A DNA stretch of 34,063 nucleotides. Origin: Clostridia bacterium (GTDB lineage Bacteria > Bacillota > Clostridia > Christensenellales > Borkfalkiaceae). Location: assembly GCA_900769545.1 (NCBI GenBank), contig CAAGGZ010000055.1, positions 1-34,063 of the forward strand, given 5' to 3'. Positions 6,586 to 14,253 of the stretch are shown piece after piece. Made by a program: the position numbers and the translations under genes. Position 1 is the stretch's first letter; every line of letters starts with the position of its first letter. The notes beneath the pieces were generated by a model. The model was not told the origin of the DNA and searched no databases. It was given only the letters and a program-made list of their open reading frames with translations.

Positions 6586-7920
6586 TTAATCCCTCTTTTT
6601 CAATCGATTGGGAACAATGTCGTTTCGGATTAAATCCTCATAGCTTTGCGGCTTTACAATATACTCCGCTTCCCCATCTTTTACCAAAACGCACGGAGGA
6701 ATCAAATTTCGATTATAATTCATCGCCATCGAGTAGTTATAGGCGCCCGTGGAAAGTATCGCCAAAATATCTCCGCTATTCGCTTTGGGCAGGTTTACGT
6801 CTACCGCAATCAAATCGCCGCTTTCGCAACATTTTCCTGCAATGGAAACAATTTCTGTATTTTCTTCCAAAGCTCTGTTTGCCAAAATCGGTGTGTATTT
6901 TGACTGATATAACGCATAACGTGGATTATCAAACATACCGCCGTCAACAGCGATATATTTTTTCACGGAAGGAATCTCTTTAATCGCCCCAACTGTATAA
7001 AGCGTAATTCCAGCCTCGCCGACAATGGAACGACCGGGTTCAAGAAGTAAAAACGGCAATTCCATAGAATGTGCTTGAGCTTTCGCTTTAACAGTGGCAA
7101 TGAGTGCCTTTAAATACTCCGCATAGCCCTCGGGTAAAATTTTTCTATCTTCGTCCGTGTACCAAATTCCGTAACCACCGCCCAAATTGAGCGTTTTTAA
7201 GTCAAAACCAAGCTTTGCCTTCATCTGCGCCGCAAAATCCATACACTTTTCAACAGCAATCACAAACGACTGTTTTTCAAAAATCTGCGAACCTATATGA
7301 CAGTGGTAGCCCTCTAAAACAACGTTCTTTTTCGATAAAGCGTATGCCGTTACCCGTTCGGCGGCTCCGTTTGCAATAGAAAATCCGAATTTACTATCCG
7401 TTGTTGCCGTCTGAACGAATGCGTGCGTATGCGCTTCTACTCCCGGATTGATACGGAGCAAAATACGCTGTTTAATGTCGCGTTTTTCCGCTTCTCGGTC
7501 GATTTTATCAATTTCCGAATATATATCAGCAACGATACAACCGACACCTGCGTCCAAAGCCTCCCCGATTTCATAATCAAGTTTGTTATTACCGTGCATA
7601 TATATTTTTTCGGCAGGAAAATCAGCTTTGAGCGCTGTATAGAGTTCCCCACCTGAAACAACATCAATGCCAATTTTTTCTTCGTCGGCAATGCGATAAA
7701 TCGCTTGACAAGAAAATGCCTTGGAAGCATACAAAACCAAACCTTTTCCTTCGTATTCCGTTTCGAGCGTCTCACGGTAGACGCGCATCATCCTGCGGAT
7801 ATATGCTTCATCAAAGACATAAAGCGGCGTTCCGAACTTTTTCGCCAAATCCACGCAATCAGCTCCACCAATTTCCAGATGTCCGAGCTCATTTATCCTT
7901 AAAGTTTCTCTTTCATTCAT
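6586..7920 (-). CDS. lysA: diaminopimelate decarboxylase
   Basis: A PLP enzyme of 444 residues (normal length) that decarboxylates meso-diaminopimelate to L-lysine, the last step of lysine synthesis; it also controls how much diaminopimelate is left for peptidoglycan. It has a fold-III TIM barrel, with the PLP lysine Lys67 in YASKAF, substrate and phosphate motifs HIGSQIFE, NLGGGYGIWY and LEPGRSIVGEAG, and the active-site CCESGD late in the chain. The start at ATG 7920 follows GAGGAAAG; the frame is open for 25 more codons but these run into the promoter. It is transcribed alone from a strong promoter. A 20-bp perfect palindrome lies in the short leader. The leader is too short for a lysine riboswitch. 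Confidence 0.96.
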   Translation of the reverse strand: MNERETLRINELGHLEIGGADCVDLAKKFGTPLYVFDEAYIRRMMRVYRETLETEYEGKGLVLYASKAFSCQAIYRIADEEKIGIDVVSGGELYTALKADFPAEKIYMHGNNKLDYEIGEALDAGVGCIVADIYSEIDKIDREAEKRDIKQRILLRINPGVEAHTHAFVQTATTDSKFGFSIANGAAERVTAYALSKKNVVLEGYHCHIGSQIFEKQSFVIAVEKCMDFAAQMKAKLGFDLKTLNLGGGYGIWYTDEDRKILPEGYAEYLKALIATVKAKAQAHSMELPFLLLEPGRSIVGEAGITLYTVGAIKEIPSVKKYIAVDGGMFDNPRYALYQSKYTPILANRALEENTEIVSIAGKCCESGDLIAVDVNLPKANSGDILAILSTGAYNYSMAMNYNRNLIPPCVLVKDGEAEYIVKPQSYEDLIRNDIVPNRLKKRD

Positions 7921-7937
7921 AACGTTCTTTCCTCTGT

Positions 7938-7957
7938 AATGAAAATGCATTTTCATT
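7938..7957. promoter_or_regulatory. perfect 20-bp palindrome, candidate operator of lysA
   Basis: The palindrome (core ATGAAAATGCATTTTCAT at 7939-7956) starts about ten bases after the -10 element and ends just before the ribosome site, the position of a repressor operator. Its TGAA/TTCA arms recall an ArgR box, but the spacing is 2 bp too long. Confidence 0.5.
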
Positions 7958-7966
7958 TGCACTTTT

Positions 7967-7995
7967 ATTGTAACAGATTTTATGAAAAAATGCAA
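7967..7995 (-). promoter_or_regulatory. sigma-A promoter of lysA
   Basis: On the - strand, TTGCAT (7995-7990), 17 bp, TACAAT (7972-7967). Transcription should start near 7960, giving a leader of about 40 bases that contains the palindrome at 7938-7957. Confidence 0.75.
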
Positions 7996-8021
7996 CGGAT
8001 GGACGGTATTATTTTAAGGAA

Positions 8022-8061
8022 AAATCCGCCTTTGTAAAAGAATTTTTACAAAAACGGATTC
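8022..8061 (-). terminator. terminator after the DD-carboxypeptidase at 8080-9291
   Basis: A long stem: outer AATCCG/CGGATT and inner TTTGTAAAA/TTTTACAAA, followed on the - strand by a run of T. It separates the spoIVB-side genes from lysA. Confidence 0.8.
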
Positions 8062-8079
8062 CCAATTCAAACGATTGCT

Positions 8080-9291
8080 TTAGTGTGCATTCCACTCGCC
8101 TGCAACTTCCCTTAAACAATCGAAAAAGTTAGCCTTTTCTATGCTCTCGCCTGCTAAAATATTGACTCTGTCGTACTCAACTCCATCTTTAAACAAAAGC
8201 AATTCGCCGATAACCGAACCTTTTTCAATCGGAGCTTTCAATACATTCAAATGCAATTCTGTCGTATAGTTATTTTTTTCGCCTCGTTTCATGAATGCAT
8301 TGGCGGTTCTTTCTGCGTATATGGGTAGACTTTTTGTTTTACCGCTCACAACCTCAATGGCTTCATTTAAGGGCTTATCGGCTTCCACTAAGGGCGTGAT
8401 TGTATAATTCGCAAAAGCGTAATCGAAGAGCATTTTTACGTCCTCAAAACGCTTAGCGCTGCTTTCCTCACCAATGACCACCGAAATGATACGCATATCG
8501 TTTCGTTTTGCCGTTGCGGCAAGGCAAAAGCCTGCCTCATTCGTAAAGCCTGTTTTCCCACCGTCGCAACCATCATAAAAACGTACCAACTTGTTTGTAT
8601 TACTGATTTCTGTATATCGTCCCTTGGGGTGTTGAAATTTATCCATCCAAACACTGCCAAACTGGTAATATTCCTCGTTTTTCAGCAATTCCTTTAACAT
8701 AATTGCAACGTCTTTTGCGCAAGAATATTGCGGCTCTTTAGGAAGCCCTGTACAATTTGCAAACAAAGTGTTTGTTGCCCCTAACTCTTTTGCCTTTTCG
8801 TTCATTTTATCGACAAAAAGAGATTCGCTGCCTGCAATACGCTCCGCCATTGCTACGCAACTATCATTGGCGGAACAAACAACAATACTTTTAATGAGCT
8901 CTTTAACCGGATATTTCGCATTAGCTTCCAAAAAAACCTGTGAACCGCCCATAGACGCAGCACTTTCACTGACGCAAATTTCCTCATCGAACGCTATTTG
9001 CCCATCGCGGATGGAGTCAAAACATAAAATGAGCGTCATAATTTTACACATACTCGCAATCGGCAAGCGCTTGCTTTCATTTTGAAGATAAATTGGCGTT
9101 TGCGTATCGTAATCCATTACATAAGCGGCTTTAGCTTTTGTACTCAATGCTTCATTACCTGAAACAATCTCTACTGCTCCCAATGTATAATCACTTTCTG
9201 CAGCCGCTTTAAAGCTTTTATTTGCGACTCTTGACATATTTGCCACACAGAGTAGTCCAACTATTAAAAATAGACGTATAGTTTTTCTCAT
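8080..9291 (-). CDS. serine-type D-Ala-D-Ala carboxypeptidase (DacF family)
   Basis: A 403-residue secreted peptidoglycan peptidase. A signal peptide or anchor spans about residues 1-30. The active-site motifs are S80-M-C-K83, S140-A-N142 and K246-T-G248; a PBP5-type C-terminal domain follows (about 305-395). Having Cys in the SxxK motif is allowed, because only Ser and Lys are catalytic. GGAGGG precedes the ATG. It lies 80 bases downstream of spoIVB, where spo0A normally sits in spore formers, and an inverted repeat fills the gap. In Bacillus, dacF belongs to a forespore-expressed operon, so a role in the spore cortex is possible but is inference from position. It is followed by a strong terminator. 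Confidence 0.93.
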   Translation of the reverse strand: MRKTIRLFLIVGLLCVANMSRVANKSFKAAAESDYTLGAVEIVSGNEALSTKAKAAYVMDYDTQTPIYLQNESKRLPIASMCKIMTLILCFDSIRDGQIAFDEEICVSESAASMGGSQVFLEANAKYPVKELIKSIVVCSANDSCVAMAERIAGSESLFVDKMNEKAKELGATNTLFANCTGLPKEPQYSCAKDVAIMLKELLKNEEYYQFGSVWMDKFQHPKGRYTEISNTNKLVRFYDGCDGGKTGFTNEAGFCLAATAKRNDMRIISVVIGEESSAKRFEDVKMLFDYAFANYTITPLVEADKPLNEAIEVVSGKTKSLPIYAERTANAFMKRGEKNNYTTELHLNVLKAPIEKGSVIGELLLFKDGVEYDRVNILAGESIEKANFFDCLREVAGEWNAH

Positions 9292-9314
9292 ATTCCCTCC
9301 GTTATATATTCATT

Positions 9315-9366
9315 ATGACACACATAGGTATAATTTATGTCATACGTATATATCTATGTGTGACAT
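9315..9366. promoter_or_regulatory. inverted repeat between spoIVB and the DD-carboxypeptidase gene
   Basis: ATGaCACACATAG (9315-9327) and CTATGTGTGaCAT (9354-9366) are inverted copies with one mismatched position and a 26-base spacer. No T run follows, so it is unlikely to be a terminator. Within it, on the - strand, CATAAATT (9339-9332) resembles a sigma-E -10 element, with a weak -35 upstream. It may be an operator and promoter region. Confidence 0.4.
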
Positions 9367-9371
9367 ACATC

Positions 9372-10376
9372 CTATTCTTTTAGCATTGTTTCAATATCTA
9401 TTCCAAATCCCCTCGTTGGATCATTCAAAAACACATGCGTTATTGCTCCTACCAATTTGCCGTCCTGCACAATAGGACTTCCGCTCATCCCCTGTACAAT
9501 ACCGCCTGTTTCCGTTATTAAATTTTCATCCGTAATTTTTACAACGTAGTTTTTATTTTCTTTATTACACAAATCAACTTTTACAATTTCTATACTATAC
9601 CTTTGAGGCTCAACACCGCTTATCGTCGAATAAATATAAGCTTTTCCTGGTCGTACGTCATTAGAATCGGCAACCGCCCGCATAGTATCGCTTACTTTAA
9701 ATTCTTCAGATATTTCCCCAAAAATTCCGCAGGAACATAATTTTTCCGCACAACCGAACGTTTTGTCATTTAAAAACATCCCGCGAAGTTCGCCTGCTCG
9801 GCCTCGAACGCCTTTATTAACCCCAACGATACTGCACTCATAAACAACTCCATCGGAAATCTTAAGTTCTTGTTTGTTTTCACCTACAACCGCATGTCCC
9901 AAAGCGCCAAATCGTCCCTTTTTATCAATATAGGTAACCGTACCAATCCCCGAAACACTATCTCGAACCAACACGCCTATTTTATAATGATTAGACACTT
10001 TATCTTTTATCGGTTTTATTGAAAAGCAAACTCTTTCACCATTTCTTAATACTTCCACCTCTAGAGCTTTCGCTTGATTTTTGTTAACTATGTCATTCAA
10101 TTCACCAATTGACTCAATGTTAATTCCTGCAACTTTTGTGATAATATCCCCCGAAATAAGTCCTGCTTTTAATGCTGGTGAACTTGCTTCCTGTTCTCCA
10201 ACAACGTCGCAAAAACCTATGATTTGCGCTCCGCCAGCCTTTAATGTAAAGCCCGCTGACATTCCTCCAATATATACAATCGCTTCTTCCGCCGACGCAT
10301 TTATGGTAGTTTTACCGCAAATCATCATCGAAAAAGTCAATATTGTTCCAAAAAATAAACCGCTTAACCTGCGCAT
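9372..10376 (-). CDS. spoIVB: SpoIVB, sporulation signalling serine protease (S55)
   Basis: In Bacillus this protease is secreted from the forespore into the intermembrane space and cuts SpoIVFA, which releases the SpoIVFB protease to activate pro-sigma-K in the mother cell. The 334-residue protein has an N-terminal membrane anchor (about 5-20), a PDZ domain (about 40-125) and the S55 peptidase domain. The triad is visible: His161 in GALGHAV, Asp283 in ITDENL and Ser298 in QGMSGSP; the Asp-Ser spacing of 15 equals that of the Bacillus protein. The start at 10376 follows GGAGG. It is downstream of recN, as usual, but spo0A does not follow it. A possible sigma-G promoter lies upstream. Confidence 0.95.
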   Translation of the reverse strand: MRRLSGLFFGTILTFSMMICGKTTINASAEEAIVYIGGMSAGFTLKAGGAQIIGFCDVVGEQEASSPALKAGLISGDIITKVAGINIESIGELNDIVNKNQAKALEVEVLRNGERVCFSIKPIKDKVSNHYKIGVLVRDSVSGIGTVTYIDKKGRFGALGHAVVGENKQELKISDGVVYECSIVGVNKGVRGRAGELRGMFLNDKTFGCAEKLCSCGIFGEISEEFKVSDTMRAVADSNDVRPGKAYIYSTISGVEPQRYSIEIVKVDLCNKENKNYVVKITDENLITETGGIVQGMSGSPIVQDGKLVGAITHVFLNDPTRGFGIDIETMLKE

Positions 10377-10395
10377 ATTTCCTCCGTTTAAAAGA

Positions 10396-10425
10396 TAATT
10401 TGCGCAAGCCAAGCGGCTTCTATTC
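10396..10425 (-). promoter_or_regulatory. possible sigma-G (forespore) promoter of spoIVB
   Basis: On the - strand, GAATA (10425-10421), 18 bp, CAAATTA (10402-10396) fits the sigma-G pattern GHATR-N17/18-CATNHTA with one mismatch. spoIVB is under sigma-F and sigma-G in Bacillus. A small hairpin (AAGCC/GGCTT, 10406-10419) lies in the spacer. The leader would be very short, but it includes GGAGG. Confidence 0.4.
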
Positions 10426-10447
10426 TTATTTTATTGAAAATTTGCCA

Positions 10448-12148
10448 TCAATTTATGGTTTGTTTGTATTCTTTTGCCTGTTTTAACAATTCCTCGGCGT
10501 GTTTTAAGGCGTATTCGTCGCCAATTTCCCCACCAAGCAATCGTACAATCTCGTTCGTCTTACCCTCTAAATCGAGTAAATGCACATGCGTCAATGTTTT
10601 ACCGTTCGCTTCTTCTTTTTCAATCAAGAATTCACTATCGCTCATTACAGCGATTTGCGCCAAATGCGAAACCGCAAGAACTTGCGTACCTTTCGCTATT
10701 CGAGCCAGTTTTTCACCCACAACCTTCGCTGTTTTTCCGCTGATACCTGCATCAATTTCATCAAAAATATAAGTCGAAATTTCATTTACGTCGGAAATTT
10801 GCGTTTTTATCGCTAACATTAAACGACTCATTTCACCGCCGCTGATAATCTTCCCAAGCGATTTCATCGGCTCGCCTGCATTGGCAGAAAATAAAAATGT
10901 AATTTCATCCAAGCCGTTGGCGGTTGCCTTTTCAGCATCGTCTGTCGTATAAACGTTAAACTCAATATCAAATTTCGCGTTGGCAATATTTAAAGTTTTC
11001 AACTCCTGCGTAACTTTGTCGCAGAATATCGCTCCGCATTTTTTTCTTAAAAGACTGATTTCACAACAAGTTTTATATATTTTATCTGTTATTTTTTCAA
11101 GCTCTTTAGATAATATTTCATAGCGAGCATCGCAATCCGATAACATATCGTATTCGTTTTTTGCTTTCTCTAAAAACAAATCAATTGCCGCTTTATCCAC
11201 GCCATATTTGCGCTTGAGCGCGCGAATTACATCCAACCTTGTCTGCACTTCTTCCGCTTCATTTTCATCGAAGTACATACTTTCACTCAAATCCGTTAAC
11301 GTACTGATAACATCTTCGGTATCCACTAATAGCGTTTCTAATTTATCGCTAATTGTTTGATATTCCGCATCCAAGCGAGTTATAGAAGCAATACTTCGAT
11401 TTGCGCTATGCAAGCAATCAGAAACGCCGCCATCATCAGAAAGTGCCGAAAGCGTACTCTGCAAAGCGGACATAATTTTTTCAAGATTTACGATTCTCGT
11501 CTTTTTTAAAAGAAGTTCTTCTTCCTCGCCTTCCTGTAAATTAACTGCCTCGATTTCATCAATCTGAAACTTTAAAACGTCCATAAGACGTTCTCTCGAT
11601 TGCTCGTCACCGCCGAGCAATGCAATTTGTTCTTCTATGTTCTTCTTTTGCTTTAAAAGAGCTTTCAATATCTCCTTTTGCGCCGTCAATTCTTCCCCAA
11701 CAACTGAATCCAACAGCTTTAACTGGTTGCTTTCTTTTAACAGGAAGAAATGCTCGCTTTGCCCATGTACATCTACCAAGGAATCAGTAACTTTACGGAG
11801 CATAGTCGCGTTCACGGTACTACCGTTTATTTTAATAGCGTTTTTTCCAGCCTCTGAAAATTTTCGAGAAATGATAATTTCTCCATCAGATTCAATGTCC
11901 AAATCTCTCAATTCTTGAACCGCTTTTGATTGCTCAGGAACAAAAAATTCCGCCTTTACCATACATTCGGTTTCTCCGTGACGAATCATTGTTCTGTCTG
12001 CTTTCGCGCCCAAAACAAAATTGACGGAGTCCAAAATCACCGACTTCCCCGCCCCGGTTTCGCCAGAAAGAACATTCAATCCTTCCCCGAACTCTATTTC
12101 CGCGCTCTCAATAAGCGCCACGTTCTTTATGGTAAGCTTTGCTAACAT
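10448..12148 (-). CDS. recN: RecN, DNA double-strand-break repair ATPase
   Basis: The 566-residue protein is an SMC-like ATPase that gathers at double-strand breaks early in recombinational repair. Walker A is GETGAGKS at residues 29-36. A long coiled-coil region covers about 150-365. The C-terminal half has the ABC signature SGGEMSRLMLAIK and Walker B YIFDEIDAGISG, followed by the switch histidine in LAVSHLAQIA. Full length. The ATG at 12148 follows GGAAG and lies 12 bases after the argR stop. The argR-recN-spoIVB order is standard in spore-forming Firmicutes. No LexA box was seen directly in front, so it is probably expressed with the operon. Confidence 0.96.
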   Translation of the reverse strand: MLAKLTIKNVALIESAEIEFGEGLNVLSGETGAGKSVILDSVNFVLGAKADRTMIRHGETECMVKAEFFVPEQSKAVQELRDLDIESDGEIIISRKFSEAGKNAIKINGSTVNATMLRKVTDSLVDVHGQSEHFFLLKESNQLKLLDSVVGEELTAQKEILKALLKQKKNIEEQIALLGGDEQSRERLMDVLKFQIDEIEAVNLQEGEEEELLLKKTRIVNLEKIMSALQSTLSALSDDGGVSDCLHSANRSIASITRLDAEYQTISDKLETLLVDTEDVISTLTDLSESMYFDENEAEEVQTRLDVIRALKRKYGVDKAAIDLFLEKAKNEYDMLSDCDARYEILSKELEKITDKIYKTCCEISLLRKKCGAIFCDKVTQELKTLNIANAKFDIEFNVYTTDDAEKATANGLDEITFLFSANAGEPMKSLGKIISGGEMSRLMLAIKTQISDVNEISTYIFDEIDAGISGKTAKVVGEKLARIAKGTQVLAVSHLAQIAVMSDSEFLIEKEEANGKTLTHVHLLDLEGKTNEIVRLLGGEIGDEYALKHAEELLKQAKEYKQTIN

Positions 12149-12160
12149 ACTTTTCTTCCG

Positions 12161-12613
12161 TTATTTAATAAATTCGTTTATTTTTTCCACAAACGCTGCC
12201 GCGCCCTCGTTATCTTCGCAAACAACGAGCAACGTATCATCCCCGGCAACAGACCCCACGATAATATCGTGATTGAGTTTATCCACCACCGCGCCGGCAT
12301 TAGAGCCATTCCCTGCAAGCGTCTTAATTACCACCAAATTTTGTGCCGCGCGAATGGAAAGTACGCATTCACGGAACAAATTCTTCATTTTAGGTGAAAT
12401 TTCACTTTCACTGCTGTTTATATGCGCATAACGATATTTCTTTTCAACGCCTGCAACTTTGAATAAATGTAAATCACGAATATCTCTTGAAATAGTCGCC
12501 TGCGTAACAACGTAATTTAATTGATTGAGTTCTTCACAAAGTTCTTCCTGCGTTTCAATTTCTTTATGTGATATAAGCTCCAAAATTTTCGCATGACGCG
12601 CTGATCTTAACAT
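12161..12613 (-). CDS. argR: ArgR/AhrC arginine repressor
   Basis: A 150-residue, full-length arginine-dependent regulator that represses arginine synthesis and, in many Firmicutes, activates its breakdown. The N-terminal winged helix (about 1-70) holds QATISRDIRDL, the DNA-recognition helix. The C-terminal hexamer-forming domain ends with VGSVAGDDTLLVV, whose two aspartates contact arginine. A GAAGGGGA site precedes the ATG. It is in an operon between nadK and recN. No arginine genes lie in the window, so its targets are elsewhere. Confidence 0.96.
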   Translation of the reverse strand: MLRSARHAKILELISHKEIETQEELCEELNQLNYVVTQATISRDIRDLHLFKVAGVEKKYRYAHINSSESEISPKMKNLFRECVLSIRAAQNLVVIKTLAGNGSNAGAVVDKLNHDIIVGSVAGDDTLLVVCEDNEGAAAFVEKINEFIK

Positions 12614-12636
12614 AATTTTCCCCTTCTTCCGTTTAT

Positions 12637-13443
12637 TTAGCCGTTTAATTTATTTCTAACTCGAGCAAAGAAATCTGTACTCTCTTTCAGTGGAAAATCT
12701 GCCGTAAACGGCGCCTTTTTTATACAGATCTCCACATTTTCGCCAAGCGAAGCAATCACTTTTCCATCCGATAAAATAATCGATTTTCCTTTTACACTCT
12801 TAACGAAAAACTCTTCAGTATCCGAAAATACAATCGGACGAGCACGCATCGAAAACGCGCAAATAGGCGTCATCATCACAACAGGTACTTCAGGTGTCAA
12901 TATAGCGCCGCCTGCCGAGAGCGAATATGCCGTCGAGCCCGTGGGAGTACAGAACAAAACGCCGTCGCCTGCAATACAATCTTCTCCTTCGCTTCCTTTA
13001 ATCTGCAATTTCAGAATTTGCGTAGAAGCCGTAGAAAGAATCCCGTAGTCACGCTGAATCGCAAACTCATTTAAGGCGTAAAAGACTTTACCCTCTATCT
13101 CAAGCTGTAAAATACTACGTTTTATAATGCGACATTCCTTTTTTTTAAGACGCTCAAGCAGCTCTTTTACACGTTCCCACTCATCTTTTTCGTATTCTGT
13201 CAAAAAACCAAGATTCCCAAAATTGATTCCGATTATTTTGATATTTTTTCGAGCAGCAGGCACTGCCGCATGCAACATTGCGCCATCGCCACCAAGCACT
13301 ATCACCACGTCTACGCCGTCAATGTCAGACGGTTTCGCAAACACAACGGTTTCATGCCCCAATTTTTGCAAAAAAGCAACCAAGGAATCAATAGTTTCTG
13401 TTGTTTTTACCTTTGAAATTTTTCCCAATACACCGACTTTCAT
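12637..13443 (-). CDS. nadK: NAD kinase
   Basis: The 268-residue enzyme phosphorylates NAD to NADP in the cytoplasm. The catalytic and nucleotide motifs are present: GGDG at residues 51-54, NFGNLGFLTEYE around 84-95 and TPTGSTAYSLSAGG around 166-179. The length is normal for bacterial NadK. The gene lies 18 bases after tlyA and precedes argR, the common Clostridia order. Confidence 0.96.
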   Translation of the reverse strand: MKVGVLGKISKVKTTETIDSLVAFLQKLGHETVVFAKPSDIDGVDVVIVLGGDGAMLHAAVPAARKNIKIIGINFGNLGFLTEYEKDEWERVKELLERLKKKECRIIKRSILQLEIEGKVFYALNEFAIQRDYGILSTASTQILKLQIKGSEGEDCIAGDGVLFCTPTGSTAYSLSAGGAILTPEVPVVMMTPICAFSMRARPIVFSDTEEFFVKSVKGKSIILSDGKVIASLGENVEICIKKAPFTADFPLKESTDFFARVRNKLNG

Positions 13444-13461
13444 CGTTTTATCCCTCGTTGA

Positions 13462-14253
13462 TTATTTCAAATCACCATTGGAGTTGCGTTTCACCAACTC
13501 CTTAACAGTTTCTACAATTTGCGCAACGCCGAGCGCATATTTTTCTTGCTTTTTAACATGCAAAACATATTCAATGTTTTTACCCTTTCTTATCGGAGCG
13601 TTAACAATTCCATGCGGATAGAGCTCGCAAGACAGCAAGTCTTTTATAACTTTTTCCACAATAGTAGCATGCGCCGAAGGCGCTACAATACCGCTTTTGC
13701 CGATATGCTTATTTTCACATTCGAATTGCGGTTTAATCAACACAAACGCATCGCCGTCGCTCGATAAAATTTCTCGAATAACGGGAAAAATCAAACGCAG
13801 AGAAATAAAGCTTACGTCCGTTACCACCCCATCGATATTTTCAGGAAAATCCTCTTTCGTTAAATATCTTGCATTGGTGTTTTCCATCCGCACGATTTCC
13901 GAGCTGCCAAGCAGACTTTCATGCAACAAACTTTCCCCAACGTCTACGGCGTATATCTTTTTTGCTTTATTTTGCAATAAACAATCGGTAAAACCGCCTG
14001 TGCTTGCACCAATATCCACGAAAGTTTTCCCCGAGCAATCAAACTCGAAAGCCTTTATCGCCCTGTCGAGCTTATAACCGCCGTTGGAAACAAAACTAAC
14101 TTCCGCCTCCACAAAAGTAATAGCGTCATTTTCGCTGATTTCCGTCTTGCTCTTTATCGGCTTTCCGTTTACAAGCACCAAACCCTTTTCAATCGCTTCA
14201 GCCGCCTTGGTACGAGAACCGTATTTCTCGGCAAAATATTTATCCGCTCTCAT
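13462..14253 (-). CDS. tlyA: TlyA-family rRNA 2'-O-methyltransferase (YqxC type)
   Basis: The 263-residue protein joins an S4 RNA-binding domain (about 1-60) to an FtsJ-type Rossmann methyltransferase. The SAM-binding motif is VDIGASTGGFTD (about 79-90), and the catalytic residues of the FtsJ K-D-K-E set fit YKLDRA, TDVSFIS, LIKPQFE and the late NIEYVLH. Characterised TlyA proteins methylate cytidines of 16S and/or 23S rRNA; some Firmicute homologues are called hemolysin A, but that name is historical. The start overlaps the dxs stop by four bases (ATGA), so translation is coupled. Exact rRNA target unknown here. Confidence 0.93.
   Translation of the reverse strand: MRADKYFAEKYGSRTKAAEAIEKGLVLVNGKPIKSKTEISENDAITFVEAEVSFVSNGGYKLDRAIKAFEFDCSGKTFVDIGASTGGFTDCLLQNKAKKIYAVDVGESLLHESLLGSSEIVRMENTNARYLTKEDFPENIDGVVTDVSFISLRLIFPVIREILSSDGDAFVLIKPQFECENKHIGKSGIVAPSAHATIVEKVIKDLLSCELYPHGIVNAPIRKGKNIEYVLHVKKQEKYALGVAQIVETVKELVKRNSNGDLK

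Noticed and set aside
7920..8060. Lysine riboswitch before lysA
   Set aside because: The promoter leaves a leader of only about 40 bases, far too short for the L box; the upstream stem is the terminator of the preceding gene.
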